From assembly GCF_014023275.1 (NCBI RefSeq), contig NZ_CP054698.1:4340001-4404000 (forward strand): DNA of 64,000 nucleotides, in the 5' to 3' direction. A program made the position numbers and the translations under genes. The stretch is from Nostoc edaphicum CCNP1411 (GTDB taxonomy: Bacteria > Cyanobacteriota > Cyanobacteriia > Cyanobacteriales > Nostocaceae). Of the stretch, positions 29,291 through 37,754 are shown in pieces. A model generated the notes under the pieces. The model worked only from the letters and a program-made list of their open reading frames with translations, searched no databases and was not told where the DNA came from. Position 1 is the stretch's first letter. The number at the start of each line of letters is the position of its first letter.

Positions 29291-29712
29291 GAAAATTAAG
29301 TAATTGTTATAAGAGAATGACTATAGTTCTCATTGAGATACTTTAACAAATATGAGGAAAATTATTTTAACTAGATAATTTCTTAAATTGACTTTTAGTC
29401 AGCCTTAAGATAGAGGGCGACGTTGCATGAACTGGAACAACCAGGAAATTTAATGTCGCCATCTAGCCAAAACATTCTCATAAATGTTACAATTATTAAC
29501 AAGGCTCCAATAGAAAAATGTTTAAAAAGCGACCTTTTATCTAACTGTAGATACTTGTGAAAAATAGGAAATAACTGTAGTTTTAGCAGTTAAGAAGCCT
29601 AAATTTGATTATTATGAGCAGCCGAGTTTCTCGGGCGCGTAAGTTGCAAACCATAGCATGGGTTCCCAGCCAGACTGGGTAGCACCCTAATAAATAAAGC
29701 ATCTATCCGTTA
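29291..29712. other. Upstream region of the sigma factor gene
   Basis: AT-rich sequence without a gene. A hairpin CCCAGCCAGACTGGG at 29667-29681 lies about 30 bp before the start codon and could affect translation of the sigma factor. No promoter can be assigned with confidence. Confidence 0.5.
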
Positions 29713-30711
29713 ATGACCCTACCGCCAACCCCATCATTACCAAAGAGTAGCGCCATGAAGACCGCTCAGACAGCCACAGACCTCGTGCGGACTTACCTGC
29801 GTGAGATTGGCCGTGTGCCACTCTTAACCCACGAGGAAGAGATTTTCTATGGTAAACAAGTGCAACGTTCCTGCGCTTTGCACGAATCAAGGGAAAGTCT
29901 TGCCACCCAGCTAGACCGTCAACCGACTCTAGAAGAGTGGGCCAAAGCGACAAACCTAGAACCAACAGAATTGAACGAAGCGATCGCAGATGGCGAAATT
30001 GCCAAGCGCAAGATGGTAGAAGCCAATTTGCGGCTGGTAGTGTCCGTTGCTAAAAAATACATCAAGCGCAACGTCGATTTACTGGACTTGATCCAAGAAG
30101 GTAGTATTGGTATGCAACGGGGCGTAGAAAAGTTTGACCCTACCAAAGGATATAGATTTTCTACTTATGCCTATTGGTGGATTCGGCAAGCTATAACTCG
30201 TGCTATTGCCGAAAAAGCTCGCACCATTCGGCTGCCTATCCATATTACTGAAAAATTAAATAAGATTAAAAAAGCACAGCGTCAATTGTCTCAAAAATTG
30301 GGACGCGCTCCTACAGCTGGTGAGCTAGCTGAAGAATTGGAATTGACCCCCAAACAAGTCCGAGAGTATCTAGAAAAGGCGCGTTTGCCTCTTTCCTTGG
30401 ATTTGCGGCTGGGTGATAACTACGATACCGAACTTGGAGAAATGCTGGAAGATCCAGGAGCATCTCCCGAAGAGTTTGTCATGCAATCTTCCCTATCTTA
30501 TGACTTAGACCGCCTAATGGGTGATCTAACGCCACAACAAAGGGAAGTAATCACGCTACGCTTTGGCTTAACTGATGGGCAAGCGCTGACTCTGGCTAGA
30601 ATTGGCGAAATACTAAACATCAGCCGAGAACGAGTTAGGCAAATTGAGCGCGAAGCCTTAACCAAACTTCGCAAATCTAAAGCCAACATGGATGAATATT
30701 TGGCAAGTTAG
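29713..30711 (+). CDS. Group 2 RNA polymerase sigma-70 factor
   Basis: A 332-residue sigma-70 protein without the long group 1 N-terminus, as in the non-essential group 2 sigma factors of cyanobacteria (SigB-SigE). Region 1.2 is [21 protein letters not shown]; region 2 contains the core-binding and -10 segments [37 protein letters not shown]; region 3 begins RTIRLPIHI; region 4.2 ends [19 protein letters not shown]. Which paralogue it is cannot be told by eye. A second ATG at 29755 (MKTAQTATD) is an alternative start. It probably serves stress, nitrogen or differentiation regulons. Confidence 0.93.
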   Translation: MTLPPTPSLPKSSAMKTAQTATDLVRTYLREIGRVPLLTHEEEIFYGKQVQRSCALHESRESLATQLDRQPTLEEWAKATNLEPTELNEAIADGEIAKRKMVEANLRLVVSVAKKYIKRNVDLLDLIQEGSIGMQRGVEKFDPTKGYRFSTYAYWWIRQAITRAIAEKARTIRLPIHITEKLNKIKKAQRQLSQKLGRAPTAGELAEELELTPKQVREYLEKARLPLSLDLRLGDNYDTELGEMLEDPGASPEEFVMQSSLSYDLDRLMGDLTPQQREVITLRFGLTDGQALTLARIGEILNISRERVRQIEREALTKLRKSKANMDEYLAS

Positions 30712-30948
30712 TCATTAGTCATTAGTCCTTTGTTATTAGTTATTTACAAAGGACGAGTGACCAATCACTAATGAGCGATGGGTGAGAAAATACGCTGACT
30801 TTGGTACGGTTACACCTACTTCCACTCTCAAGCTAGGCTGTTACATTAGTTGACAGGAAGACAAAATAACTAAGTCAAATCCAAAACAGGCATTTAATAT
30901 TCAAATCACAAGCACCGCAGCCAGTAGTGGTAGTTAAGGAGCTAAAAA

Positions 30949-31293
30949 ATGAGTAACCCATCCAATCGTGTCTCAGAGTTTTTTAATAGCGAATCAGAAA
31001 CTAACGATTTACTATGGCAGTACGTTAAATCGTTGAGTCCAGAGACAGTTACCCAGCTATCTAAACCCACATCTGCTGAAGTATTTCAGGTGATGGAACG
31101 AAATATTACAGGACTATTGGGTAATTTACCTTCAGAACACTTTGGCATCACCGTAAGCACCAGTCGGGAAAGTCTAGGTCGGCTTCTGGCTTCTGCTATG
31201 ATTAGTGGTTATTTTTTACGTAACGCTGAACAGAGAATGAATTTTGAAATTGCCCTACAAGGGGCTGAAACCAACAACAGCGAAACTGACTAG
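30949..31293 (+). CDS. DUF760 domain-containing protein
   Basis: A 114-residue protein of the DUF760 family, shared by cyanobacteria and plastids: LWQYVKSLSPETVTQLSKPTSAEVFQVMERNI, then GITVSTSRESLGRLLASAMISGYFLRNAEQRM. Function is not established; a plant plastid member has been linked to protein turnover. AAGGAGC lies before the ATG. It starts 237 bp after the sigma factor gene with a short TAGTCATT repeat between, so it likely has its own promoter. Confidence 0.85.
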   Translation: MSNPSNRVSEFFNSESETNDLLWQYVKSLSPETVTQLSKPTSAEVFQVMERNITGLLGNLPSEHFGITVSTSRESLGRLLASAMISGYFLRNAEQRMNFEIALQGAETNNSETD

Positions 31294-31712
31294 AAATGTA
31301 AAATTTGGGAAACTTAATATTATTGGGCTGATAGCTCATCACAATCGCGGCGATAGGAATTGAAAATAAGCCTCTGTGAAATCTTCGCCGCTAATTCCCA
31401 ATCATGCATCAACTAATTTTTTTAATATCCAAAATAGTTACAAATTGAGGTTGAAGTTTAAACCATAGGCACTTCTCTACGAGACGCTACGCGTAGCTTG
31501 TTTCCCCGTAGGGGTACGCCTTCCTACAGGGTAGGAATGCAGAGGCTAGCGCGGAGTTTATAAATGATTAATATACATTTGTGGATAAACTAACAGCAGT
31601 AGACTAACTTCGCAATAAATCTAAACTCGGCAGAGTTACAACTAGTCTGCCGAGTTTTGTTATTAGTCAATAATTCTTCCCTACTCCCCACTCCCTATTT
31701 CCCCAATCAACT
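31294..31712. other. Intergenic region with foldback repeat and terminator
   Basis: Contains a GC-rich foldback repeat at about 31470-31556 (GAGACGCTACGCGTAGC core, GTAGGGGTACGCC) of the type scattered in this genome, and a strong terminator at 31623-31657. No gene seen. Confidence 0.6.
31623..31660 (+). terminator. Strong hairpin terminator before mutT
   Basis: AAACTCGGCAGA (31623-31634) pairs perfectly with TCTGCCGAGTTT (31646-31657), with TTTTGTT after it. It is 330 bp from the end of DUF760, so it ends either a long 3' UTR or an unrecognised small transcript. Confidence 0.8.
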
Positions 31713-32129
31713 ATGAGTGAAACCAGTTCTTTCCCACCCCACAAAATTATTGGTGTTGCAGTAATTTGGAATGACCAAAAGCAAATTTTAATCGATCGTC
31801 GTCGTCCAGAGGGAGGGATGGGTGGTTTGTGGGAATTTCCTGGTGGTAAAATTGAGCCTGGTGAAACTATCCAAGAATGTATTCAACGGGAAATTTCTGA
31901 AGAACTGGGAATAGTAATTGAAGTGGGAGAGCATCTGATTACTATTGACCACAGCTATACAAACTTGCGTGTTACCCTCACAGTACATCACTGCCGCCAT
32001 CTTACAGGTGTTCCCCAACCTTTGGAATCCGATGAAATTCGCTGGGTAACTTTGGAAGAACTGGAGCAGTTTACTTTTCCGAAAGCAAATACTCAAATTA
32101 TTGCTGTCTTAAAAGGGAGTCAGGGCTAG
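31713..32129 (+). CDS. mutT: MutT-type Nudix hydrolase (8-oxo-dGTP diphosphatase)
   Basis: A 138-residue Nudix enzyme with the box at residues 44-67 (GGKIEPGETIQECIQREI then SEELGI) and the MutT-like context LIDRRRPEGGMGGLWEFPGG. MutT hydrolyses oxidised dGTP so that 8-oxoguanine is not placed in DNA. The length and the preceding IIGVAVIW strand fit MutT better than other Nudix groups. It stands alone between a strong terminator and a MITE-like element. Confidence 0.9.
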   Translation: MSETSSFPPHKIIGVAVIWNDQKQILIDRRRPEGGMGGLWEFPGGKIEPGETIQECIQREISEELGIVIEVGEHLITIDHSYTNLRVTLTVHHCRHLTGVPQPLESDEIRWVTLEELEQFTFPKANTQIIAVLKGSQG

Positions 32130-32158
32130 GAAAGAAGCAAAGGGAGCGGTAGAACCAT

Positions 32159-32304
32159 AATTAACGCCGTGTGCGACTTTCTCTCAGACCTAACCCCCAA
32201 CCCCTTCCCTACAAGGGAAGGGGAGCAAGAATCAAAGCCTCTCTCCGTTTCGGGGAGAGGTTTGGAGAGGGGTTTCAAGAACTAAGTCGCACATCGCGTT
32301 AATT
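32159..32304. mobile_element. MITE-like element with 21-bp terminal inverted repeats
   Basis: AATTAACGCCGTGTGCGACTT (first 20 bases of the left end, 32159-32179) and its complement at 32284-32304 agree at 19 of 21 positions. The 146-bp unit carries a CCCCTTCCCTACAAGGG palindrome and a CTCTCC...GGAGAG hairpin, with no coding capacity. The C-rich interior recurs next to the element at 18869-19053. Confidence 0.7.
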
Positions 32305-32438
32305 CATAACCAATGCCTAATGACAAATGACCAATGACTAATGACTAATCCCGTAACAATCTATTAATTGCATCAGGTTGAGTCCCGCAATTTTCTACAA
32401 TAGGCGCAGGGACTTTGATTAAAGTTATCAGTAAATAA

Positions 32439-32903
32439 ATGCCTAAAACCGTTGCCGATGTGATGAGCCGCGATCCGATTGTCGTCCACGCGGAAACTCC
32501 ACTGAAGGAAGCTATCCAAATTCTCGCAGAACGCCACATCAGCGGGCTACCTGTTGTGGATGATGTCGGGAAATTGGTTGGTATTATTTCGGAAACCGAT
32601 TTGATGTGGCAAGAAACTGGTGTTACTCCACCGGCGTACATTATGTTTCTTGATAGTGTTATCTATTTAAAAAACCCTGCTACCTATGAACGTGATTTGC
32701 ACAAGGCACTAGGGCAAACTGTTGGGGAAGTGATGAGTAAAAACCCGATCGCTATTTCCCCTGATAAAACTTTAAAAGAAGCAGCTACAATCATGCACGA
32801 TCGCAGCGTTCACCGCTTGCCAGTACTTGAGGGCACTGGTCAAGTGATTGGTATCCTCACTCGTGGTGATATTATTCGGGCTATGGCAGCTAGTCAAGAT
32901 TAG
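32439..32903 (+). CDS. Tandem CBS-domain protein
   Basis: A 154-residue protein of two CBS domains (VADVMSRDPIVVHAETPLKEAIQ with LPVVDDVGKLVGIISETDL, then VGEVMSKNPIAISPDKTLKEAA with LPVLEGTGQVIGILTRGDI). An insertion of about 25 residues separates them. CBS pairs bind adenine nucleotides and sense energy state; stand-alone versions often modulate other proteins. A partner cannot be identified from position. Confidence 0.92.
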   Translation: MPKTVADVMSRDPIVVHAETPLKEAIQILAERHISGLPVVDDVGKLVGIISETDLMWQETGVTPPAYIMFLDSVIYLKNPATYERDLHKALGQTVGEVMSKNPIAISPDKTLKEAATIMHDRSVHRLPVLEGTGQVIGILTRGDIIRAMAASQD

Positions 32904-33009
32904 TCAGTTGTCATTAGTCATTGGTCATTAGTCATTTGTCAAGAGTTTTTAACACTTAACTGTTGACTTTTGACTGTTTTTTACAGCTTTGAAAATCAAG
33001 GATAACTAA

Positions 33010-33675
33010 ATGAGTATTACTCCGGAGTCTGTTAAGCAATTGCTCAGTTCTGAGGATTTAGGCGATCGCTTACGTGCAGTAAATCAAATTCGCCAACTGG
33101 AACCTGCCATTGGCTTTGAATTAATTCAAAGTGCGATTGGCGATCGCAATTCCCGTGTCCGTTACTCAGCGGTGAGTCAAATGGATACACTCGGAACGCA
33201 GGATTTACAGTTATCCTTGGATATCTTGCGCGATCGCTTGCTTAATGACTCCGAAGTAGATGTACAAGCAGCAGCAGCAGACTGTTTGGGCGCTCTGAAG
33301 TTACGTGAAGCTTTTGAAGATTTGCAGCAACTTTATCATACAACCGGTGAATGGCTCATACAATTCAGTATCATTGCTACATTAGGAGAATTAGGCGATC
33401 CACGAGCCTTTGAACTACTCAAAGAGGCACTCTCATCAGAAAACGAATTAGTCCAAACTGCTGCTATTAGTTCTTTGGGTGACTTGGGAGATGTACAAGC
33501 AGTTCCGCTGTTGGCTCCCTATGCTACCAATCCAGATTGGCAAATTCGTTATAGACTTGTACAAGCCTTGGCTCGTTTGGGTAATGCAGAAGCCAAATCT
33601 ATCTTAGAAACTTTGGCTAATGATGAAGTAGATGCGATCGCCAATGAAGCGAAACAATCTTTGCAATCAGTTTAA
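33010..33675 (+). CDS. nblB: HEAT-repeat protein, phycobilisome degradation factor NblB type
   Basis: A 221-residue protein made of about six HEAT-like repeats (DRNSRVRYSAVSQMDTLG, DSEVDVQAAAADCLGALK, NELVQTAAISSLGDLGD). The N-terminal LLSSEDLGDRLRAVNQIRQLEP and the size match NblB, which helps dismantle phycobilisomes under nutrient starvation. It is related to phycocyanin bilin lyase subunits CpcE/F, so a lyase subunit is the alternative. A perfect terminator follows. Start ATG has AAGGATAA upstream. Confidence 0.82.
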   Translation: MSITPESVKQLLSSEDLGDRLRAVNQIRQLEPAIGFELIQSAIGDRNSRVRYSAVSQMDTLGTQDLQLSLDILRDRLLNDSEVDVQAAAADCLGALKLREAFEDLQQLYHTTGEWLIQFSIIATLGELGDPRAFELLKEALSSENELVQTAAISSLGDLGDVQAVPLLAPYATNPDWQIRYRLVQALARLGNAEAKSILETLANDEVDAIANEAKQSLQSV

Positions 33676-33732
33676 GTTTATCTAAGGTTAAGAAAATTCA
33701 CCCTTAAATAGATTTGTCTTACAGGATAAAAA

Positions 33733-33777
33733 AATTCGACCTGGTTGGTAAATTTTGCATTCCAGCCAGGTCGAATT
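33733..33777 (-). terminator. Terminator of the PEP-CTERM gene (minus strand)
   Basis: AATTCGACCTGG (33733-33744) pairs with CCAGGTCGAATT (33766-33777), extended by four further pairs. On the minus strand it is followed by TTTTTTATC, so it serves the gene at 33836-34546. Confidence 0.75.
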
Positions 33778-33787
33778 GATAAATTAG

Positions 33788-33820
33788 AGTTACTTTTAGC
33801 AACTAAAAGTAACTTTTTTT
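33788..33820 (+). terminator. Terminator of nblB
   Basis: AGTTACTTTTAG (33788-33799) and CTAAAAGTAACT (33803-33814) form a perfect 12-bp stem with a 3-base loop and seven T residues on the plus strand. Confidence 0.88.
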
Positions 33821-33835
33821 ATATTCAGGATATGT

Positions 33836-34546
33836 CTATTTAACGAAACTTTTGCGGCGGCGAGACATAACCATTACTCCACCTACTGCACCCAAGCCTA
33901 ATAAAGCCGCTGGTTCAGGAACAGTAGCAAATGTACCACCAGAAAAACTTAAATTACTAATTGAACCACCACCGGTGAGTATTGTATTTACGCTAGCAAC
34001 ACTCGTATTGTTGACTTGGAAAGTTAAGTTTCCTCCTCCATTAGATATTTCCCCAGTTGCACTGGTAAAAAATCCGAAAAGTGCAACATCTATACCAACA
34101 TTAAGACCGCTTTCATTTAGCTTGTAGCTAGAAGATGTCAAAGTAAAAGTATTCAATCCATCTGTTATGGAACTAGTATTCTCTCCAGGTAAAATGAAAC
34201 CAGGATAAGTAAGAGAGCCAAAGTCAATAAATGGATTGTCTGCAACTTTTGATGAAAATGAGATGATGTTACCTATGTTGCCTGAGTTAAACGCTGAAAA
34301 GTTTCCTGTTGTAGAATCAATTCCAATTGGAGTGATTGGCTGAGGAGTAAAAGTTAGCGCATCTTGAGAAAATGTGATTTGGCTACTACCAGAGGGAGCA
34401 GTAAAGCCACCCTTAAACTGAATCTCACCAATGAGTGCAGCAGCTTGTGCAGATCCAGCAGAGGTGAACAACCCAGCAGTAGCTAAGGGTAGTGCAGCAG
34501 TAATAGCTAAAGTTGCATTTAGTAATTTAGATTTAAAACCAATCAT
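33836..34546 (-). CDS. PEP-CTERM sorting-domain exported protein
   Basis: A 236-residue secreted protein: signal peptide (LLNATLAITAALPLATAGLF then SAQA), a Ser/Thr/Gly-rich beta body, and a C-terminal VPEPAALLGLGAVGGVMVMSRRRK. The last segment is the PEP-CTERM signal (PEP motif, hydrophobic helix, Arg cluster) recognised by exosortase. The body contains no motif I know; homologous bodies are often lineage-specific surface or matrix proteins. No exosortase is in the window. A bidirectional pair of terminators separates it from nblB. Confidence 0.88.
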   Translation of the reverse strand: MIGFKSKLLNATLAITAALPLATAGLFTSAGSAQAAALIGEIQFKGGFTAPSGSSQITFSQDALTFTPQPITPIGIDSTTGNFSAFNSGNIGNIISFSSKVADNPFIDFGSLTYPGFILPGENTSSITDGLNTFTLTSSSYKLNESGLNVGIDVALFGFFTSATGEISNGGGNLTFQVNNTSVASVNTILTGGGSISNLSFSGGTFATVPEPAALLGLGAVGGVMVMSRRRKSFVK

Positions 34547-35193
34547 TGTTGTTTTAGGCTCCTAGTAATAACCGTAAGTCAGAGTAATGTCTTTACTTTT
34601 AATCTCAGTAATTTATGAAAAATACTGTCAGTGAAAGCAAAAATTGCGTAATGCATTTCTTATCTCCATAAAATCACATAGACTTAGAGCCTGCAATATT
34701 TACTGAGTGGTCTTCATCACATCTTCAACGCATTACTATCCTTCATGAAATCTTAATTCCTTATATATCTGCGCTTTGTATATCTTTCATTTAACAAGCT
34801 TTAAATTGTTGGCAATAGCTCTGACTTGAAGAAAAGTGATTTACGTATAACGCTTTTAAAGTGCTTTTTGACACTTATCACTGCTCAACTATTTTTGAGA
34901 TAAATCGAGTATGCAGTGTATCTATTGTCTTCAGTTACTAATCTTTAGTGAAATGGTTCCTCTCGGAGAATAATTAAAAGGAACCGCTGCATTTATTTAG
35001 TAGGACTTACGCAAAACTACATACGTTAGGGGCAATTCATGAATTGCCCCTAACGTCAAATCAGGGTTTTGGCTATTGTTTGCGTAAGTCCTATTTAGTA
35101 TGGATAGCTAATTGTCTCAAATTGAATATTTGTAACAATTAGCTAAGTGCTAACTATTACCGCTGTTTTCAAAGGTGTCAGACCTTTGAAATG
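34547..35193. other. AT-rich upstream region of the PEP-CTERM gene, with a MITE
   Basis: About 450 bp of AT-rich sequence that must hold the PEP-CTERM promoter, then the 93-bp MITE at 35001-35093. No gene seen. Confidence 0.6.
35001..35093. mobile_element. MITE with perfect 15-bp terminal repeats and target duplication
   Basis: TAGGACTTACGCAAA (35001-35015) and TTTGCGTAAGTCCTA (35079-35093) are exact inverted copies. The 5-bp TTTAG flanks both sides (34996-35000 and 35094-35098). The centre is a perfect 34-bp palindrome (ACGTTAGGGGCAATTCA and its complement, 35023-35056). No coding capacity; it must depend on a transposase elsewhere. Confidence 0.88.
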
Positions 35194-35712
35194 TTAAGAA
35201 CCAAATACTTGTGGCCAAGTTGTCACAACGAAAACTACAACTGCTGCGATCGCTAACAACCCTTGAATCAAATTTCCAATCAAAGACCCGACTACAATTC
35301 CTATACCTGCTTTAACCGCCAACCCAAATTCACGACGGTAAAGATACTCACCAATAATTGCTCCCAAAAGCGGCCCTAGTAAAATTCCTAACAGCGGGCC
35401 CCCAAAAGGCAAAGTTGGTAATAGTCCCAAAAATCCCACCACCAAACCAACAATTGCGCCAATTTGCCCCCACTTACTAGCACCAGCTTGTTTTGCTCCC
35501 ACATAGCTAGCTAAAAAATCCACTCCGACACTGAGGAATAAAACGACAATTGTCACAATTAGGGGAATCTTGATAGCTGCAAAGGAACTACTAACGATTC
35601 CCCAAACGATAATTGCAATTAAAATTAAGCTGCTACCGGGAATGGCTGGAACTACAGCACCAATAATACCCACAACCATTACAGCAACTAATAACCAATA
35701 AATAATTTGCAT
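35194..35712 (-). CDS. DUF456 membrane protein
   Basis: A 172-residue integral membrane protein with about five hydrophobic helices and Gly-rich turns (GIIGAVVPAIPGSSLILIAI, LPTLPFGGPLLGILLGPLLG, then GEYLYRREFGLAVKAGIGIVVG). This pattern is the DUF456 family, whose function is unknown. The gene is divergent from the M48-like gene, 155 bp apart. Confidence 0.88.
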   Translation of the reverse strand: MQIIYWLLVAVMVVGIIGAVVPAIPGSSLILIAIIVWGIVSSSFAAIKIPLIVTIVVLFLSVGVDFLASYVGAKQAGASKWGQIGAIVGLVVGFLGLLPTLPFGGPLLGILLGPLLGAIIGEYLYRREFGLAVKAGIGIVVGSLIGNLIQGLLAIAAVVVFVVTTWPQVFGS

Positions 35713-35867
35713 AGATCAATTGTAAATTTCCAAATTTCTCAGTATGGGCGCACATCTGCACGCACCTACTGTATATTCTATCTGGGCAAGATAGCGACAA
35801 ATGCTTAGTACATAGTGTTACAACTTTGCCTAATACTTCTAAACTGCTATTTAAAAGCTCAAACCCC

Positions 35868-36791
35868 ATGACGAGAAAAATATTAACTGGACTGATTTCA
35901 GAAGCCTACGAACACCCCTTTGATCGCAAAGCCCTGGCTTCTTTGCAAAATATGCCTGGTGTCTCCTTGCTACTCAAAAAAGTTAACGAATACGGCATTG
36001 ATCGCTTACTCAGACTGCAAAGCCTTGGTAGTGAAATCAGAATTTCGCCCCGTAATTTTCCTGAATTACATCAAGCATTTGTAGAAACCTGCCAAATTCT
36101 TGATGTTGCTCCACTTCCTGAATTGTATCTCTTTCGAGGCACAGGTCATATTGAAACCTACATCGTTGGGGTGGAAAAATCCCTTGTCGGTATAAATTTA
36201 GATGCAATGGAGTGGCTTGACGCAGATGAGTTGCTTTACATTTTCGGACACGAAATCGCTCGCATCAAGAGTCAGCACATGGTTTATCATCAAATGGCAA
36301 TTGTTATGCCAGCTTTAAAAAATTTGTTGAGCAGTGGCACACTGGGGGTAGGTGGCTTAGTAGCTGGTGGAATGGAACTAGGTTTGTATAATTGGCGGAT
36401 GATGGCTAGGTTCACTGCTGATCGTGCTGCTTTACTGGCTTGTCAAGATATTGATGTAGCAATTACTACACTTATGAAACTCGGAGGTTTACCAGATGAG
36501 TATTTGACTACTGCTGTAATTGAAGATTTCCTTGTCCAAGCTCGTGAATTTGCATCTAATAGCTTTGATAATGTTGATAAAGTCACCAAAATATTAAGCT
36601 ATACAGAATCAAGTCTTTCCTGGGTAGTTATGCGAGCTGGCGAGTTATTAAAATGGGTTGATTCAGGAGAATATAATAATTTAATTCAACAGACAAATTT
36701 AAAGACATCCGAAGAACCGGAAGAAAAGGAAGAAAAAGAAGAAAAGACACCAGAAGAAAAGGAAGGGTGGAATTTTTTGACTTCTTGGTGA
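35868..36791 (+). CDS. M48-family peptidase homologue lacking zinc ligands
   Basis: The fold is that of M48 metallopeptidases (FRGTGHIETYIVGVEKSLVGI, then ELLYIFGHEIARIKSQHMVY, later FTADRAALLACQD). But the HExxH motif reads H128-E-I-A-R132, so the second zinc histidine is Arg, and the usual Glu three residues before TADR is Arg181. Two of three metal ligands are thus gone while the Glu base remains. It is probably a non-catalytic relative. The C-terminus is a Glu/Lys-rich tail. The frame is open from 35826 with TTG, but ATG 35868 (MTRKILTGL) fits related proteins; 307 residues. Confidence 0.85.
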   Translation: MTRKILTGLISEAYEHPFDRKALASLQNMPGVSLLLKKVNEYGIDRLLRLQSLGSEIRISPRNFPELHQAFVETCQILDVAPLPELYLFRGTGHIETYIVGVEKSLVGINLDAMEWLDADELLYIFGHEIARIKSQHMVYHQMAIVMPALKNLLSSGTLGVGGLVAGGMELGLYNWRMMARFTADRAALLACQDIDVAITTLMKLGGLPDEYLTTAVIEDFLVQAREFASNSFDNVDKVTKILSYTESSLSWVVMRAGELLKWVDSGEYNNLIQQTNLKTSEEPEEKEEKEEKTPEEKEGWNFLTSW

Positions 36792-36838
36792 CTTAATAAT
36801 TCGTAATTCGTAATGACGCTACAAAATCATGGGTTTTT

Positions 36839-36861
36839 GAGACGCGATAAATCGCCGTCTC
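36839..36861. repeat. Foldback repeat GAGACG...CGTCTC, copy 1
   Basis: GAGACGCGATAAATCGCCGTCTC folds on itself and is followed by TACAAGTGTTT. The same unit with two changes stands at 57237-57259. It belongs to a dispersed family, not a gene-specific terminator. Confidence 0.7.
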
Positions 36862-37001
36862 TACAAGTGTTTATGTTTCCTAGTATAGTGAGGTACAGCT
36901 TAACCTCACCTTTATAAATCTGTGGTTTATGTCTCCTCTTCTTAGTAAGGAGAGGGGCTGGAGATGAGGTTTTGATGTGTACTTTATGTTTCTGGAAATC
37001 A

Positions 37002-37640
37002 CTATAAAGTTGAGCTAAGAGTAACAGCTAATTTATCAGCAATTCCCGCAATCCAGTTTTCATCTTGTTTGGTGTAACTACGAGGAGCATTCGCTGCCAA
37101 AATTAGCGCACCTTGGTTGCCAATAGGTTGACAAATTACACCTTGAGTATTCTCTGGTAAATAATCAAATTCAAACCTACCTGGATATATTTTTAGAGCG
37201 ACTAGATAAATCGGTTTTTGTTTTTCGAGTACCTGTTTTAAGATTACTCCTGGTACAACTTCAGACTTAGTACCCAGAATACCGCGACGCAACAAAACTT
37301 TACCTTGATAAAAAACCACAAGCGATCGCGTGACTGTATTAGTTAACAATAAATGAGATGCCCACGCTAGCTCTGTTTTTACTGTATCTGGTAAATCTGC
37401 TGCTAATACAAAACCTTCTTCTCCAATTAGTTCTACAATATCAGGCGATCGCGGCTGAACTTGCTGCCAAATTAAACCTGTCAAAATTAACACCGCACTC
37501 AAAATCACGCCCACCACATCACCACGCGATTGAGACTGAGTTAATTCTGGTGTCAATAAACGGTTAATCAGCAAAAGCACAGCGCCTAGCCCACCCACGA
37601 CAATGGGTAGACGCCGCAAAACTCGATTGTCATTTGTCAT
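37002..37640 (-). CDS. Cofactor assembly of complex C subunit B (CCB-type) protein
   Basis: A 212-residue membrane protein with two N-terminal helices (PIVVGGLGAVLLLINRLLTP; VVGVILSAVLILTGLIW) and a soluble domain with GKVLLRRGILG, YPGRFEFDYLPENTQGVICQP and ALILAANAPRSYTKQDENWI. This corresponds to the CCB2/CCB4-related proteins that attach haem ci to cytochrome b6 in oxygenic phototrophs. The annotation is by pattern, so subunit identity (CCB2 or CCB4) is open. Heptamer repeats lie just upstream. Confidence 0.8.
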   Translation of the reverse strand: MTNDNRVLRRLPIVVGGLGAVLLLINRLLTPELTQSQSRGDVVGVILSAVLILTGLIWQQVQPRSPDIVELIGEEGFVLAADLPDTVKTELAWASHLLLTNTVTRSLVVFYQGKVLLRRGILGTKSEVVPGVILKQVLEKQKPIYLVALKIYPGRFEFDYLPENTQGVICQPIGNQGALILAANAPRSYTKQDENWIAGIADKLAVTLSSTL

Positions 37641-37676
37641 TTGTCATTTGTCATTTGTCATTGGGCATGGGGCATT
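37628..37676. repeat. Heptamer repeat (GTCATTT, then GGGCATT)
   Basis: Four GTCATTT units run into GGGCATG/GGGCATT units and overlap the first codons of the CCB gene (start 37640), so the repeat supplies its MTND N-terminus and leader. A C-rich tract follows to about 37750. Confidence 0.8.
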
Positions 37677-37754
37677 GGACAATAATTAAAGTTCTTCTCC
37701 CCCTGCTTCCCTTACTTCCCCTGCTCCCTGCTCCCTGCCCCCTGCCTCATCTCC

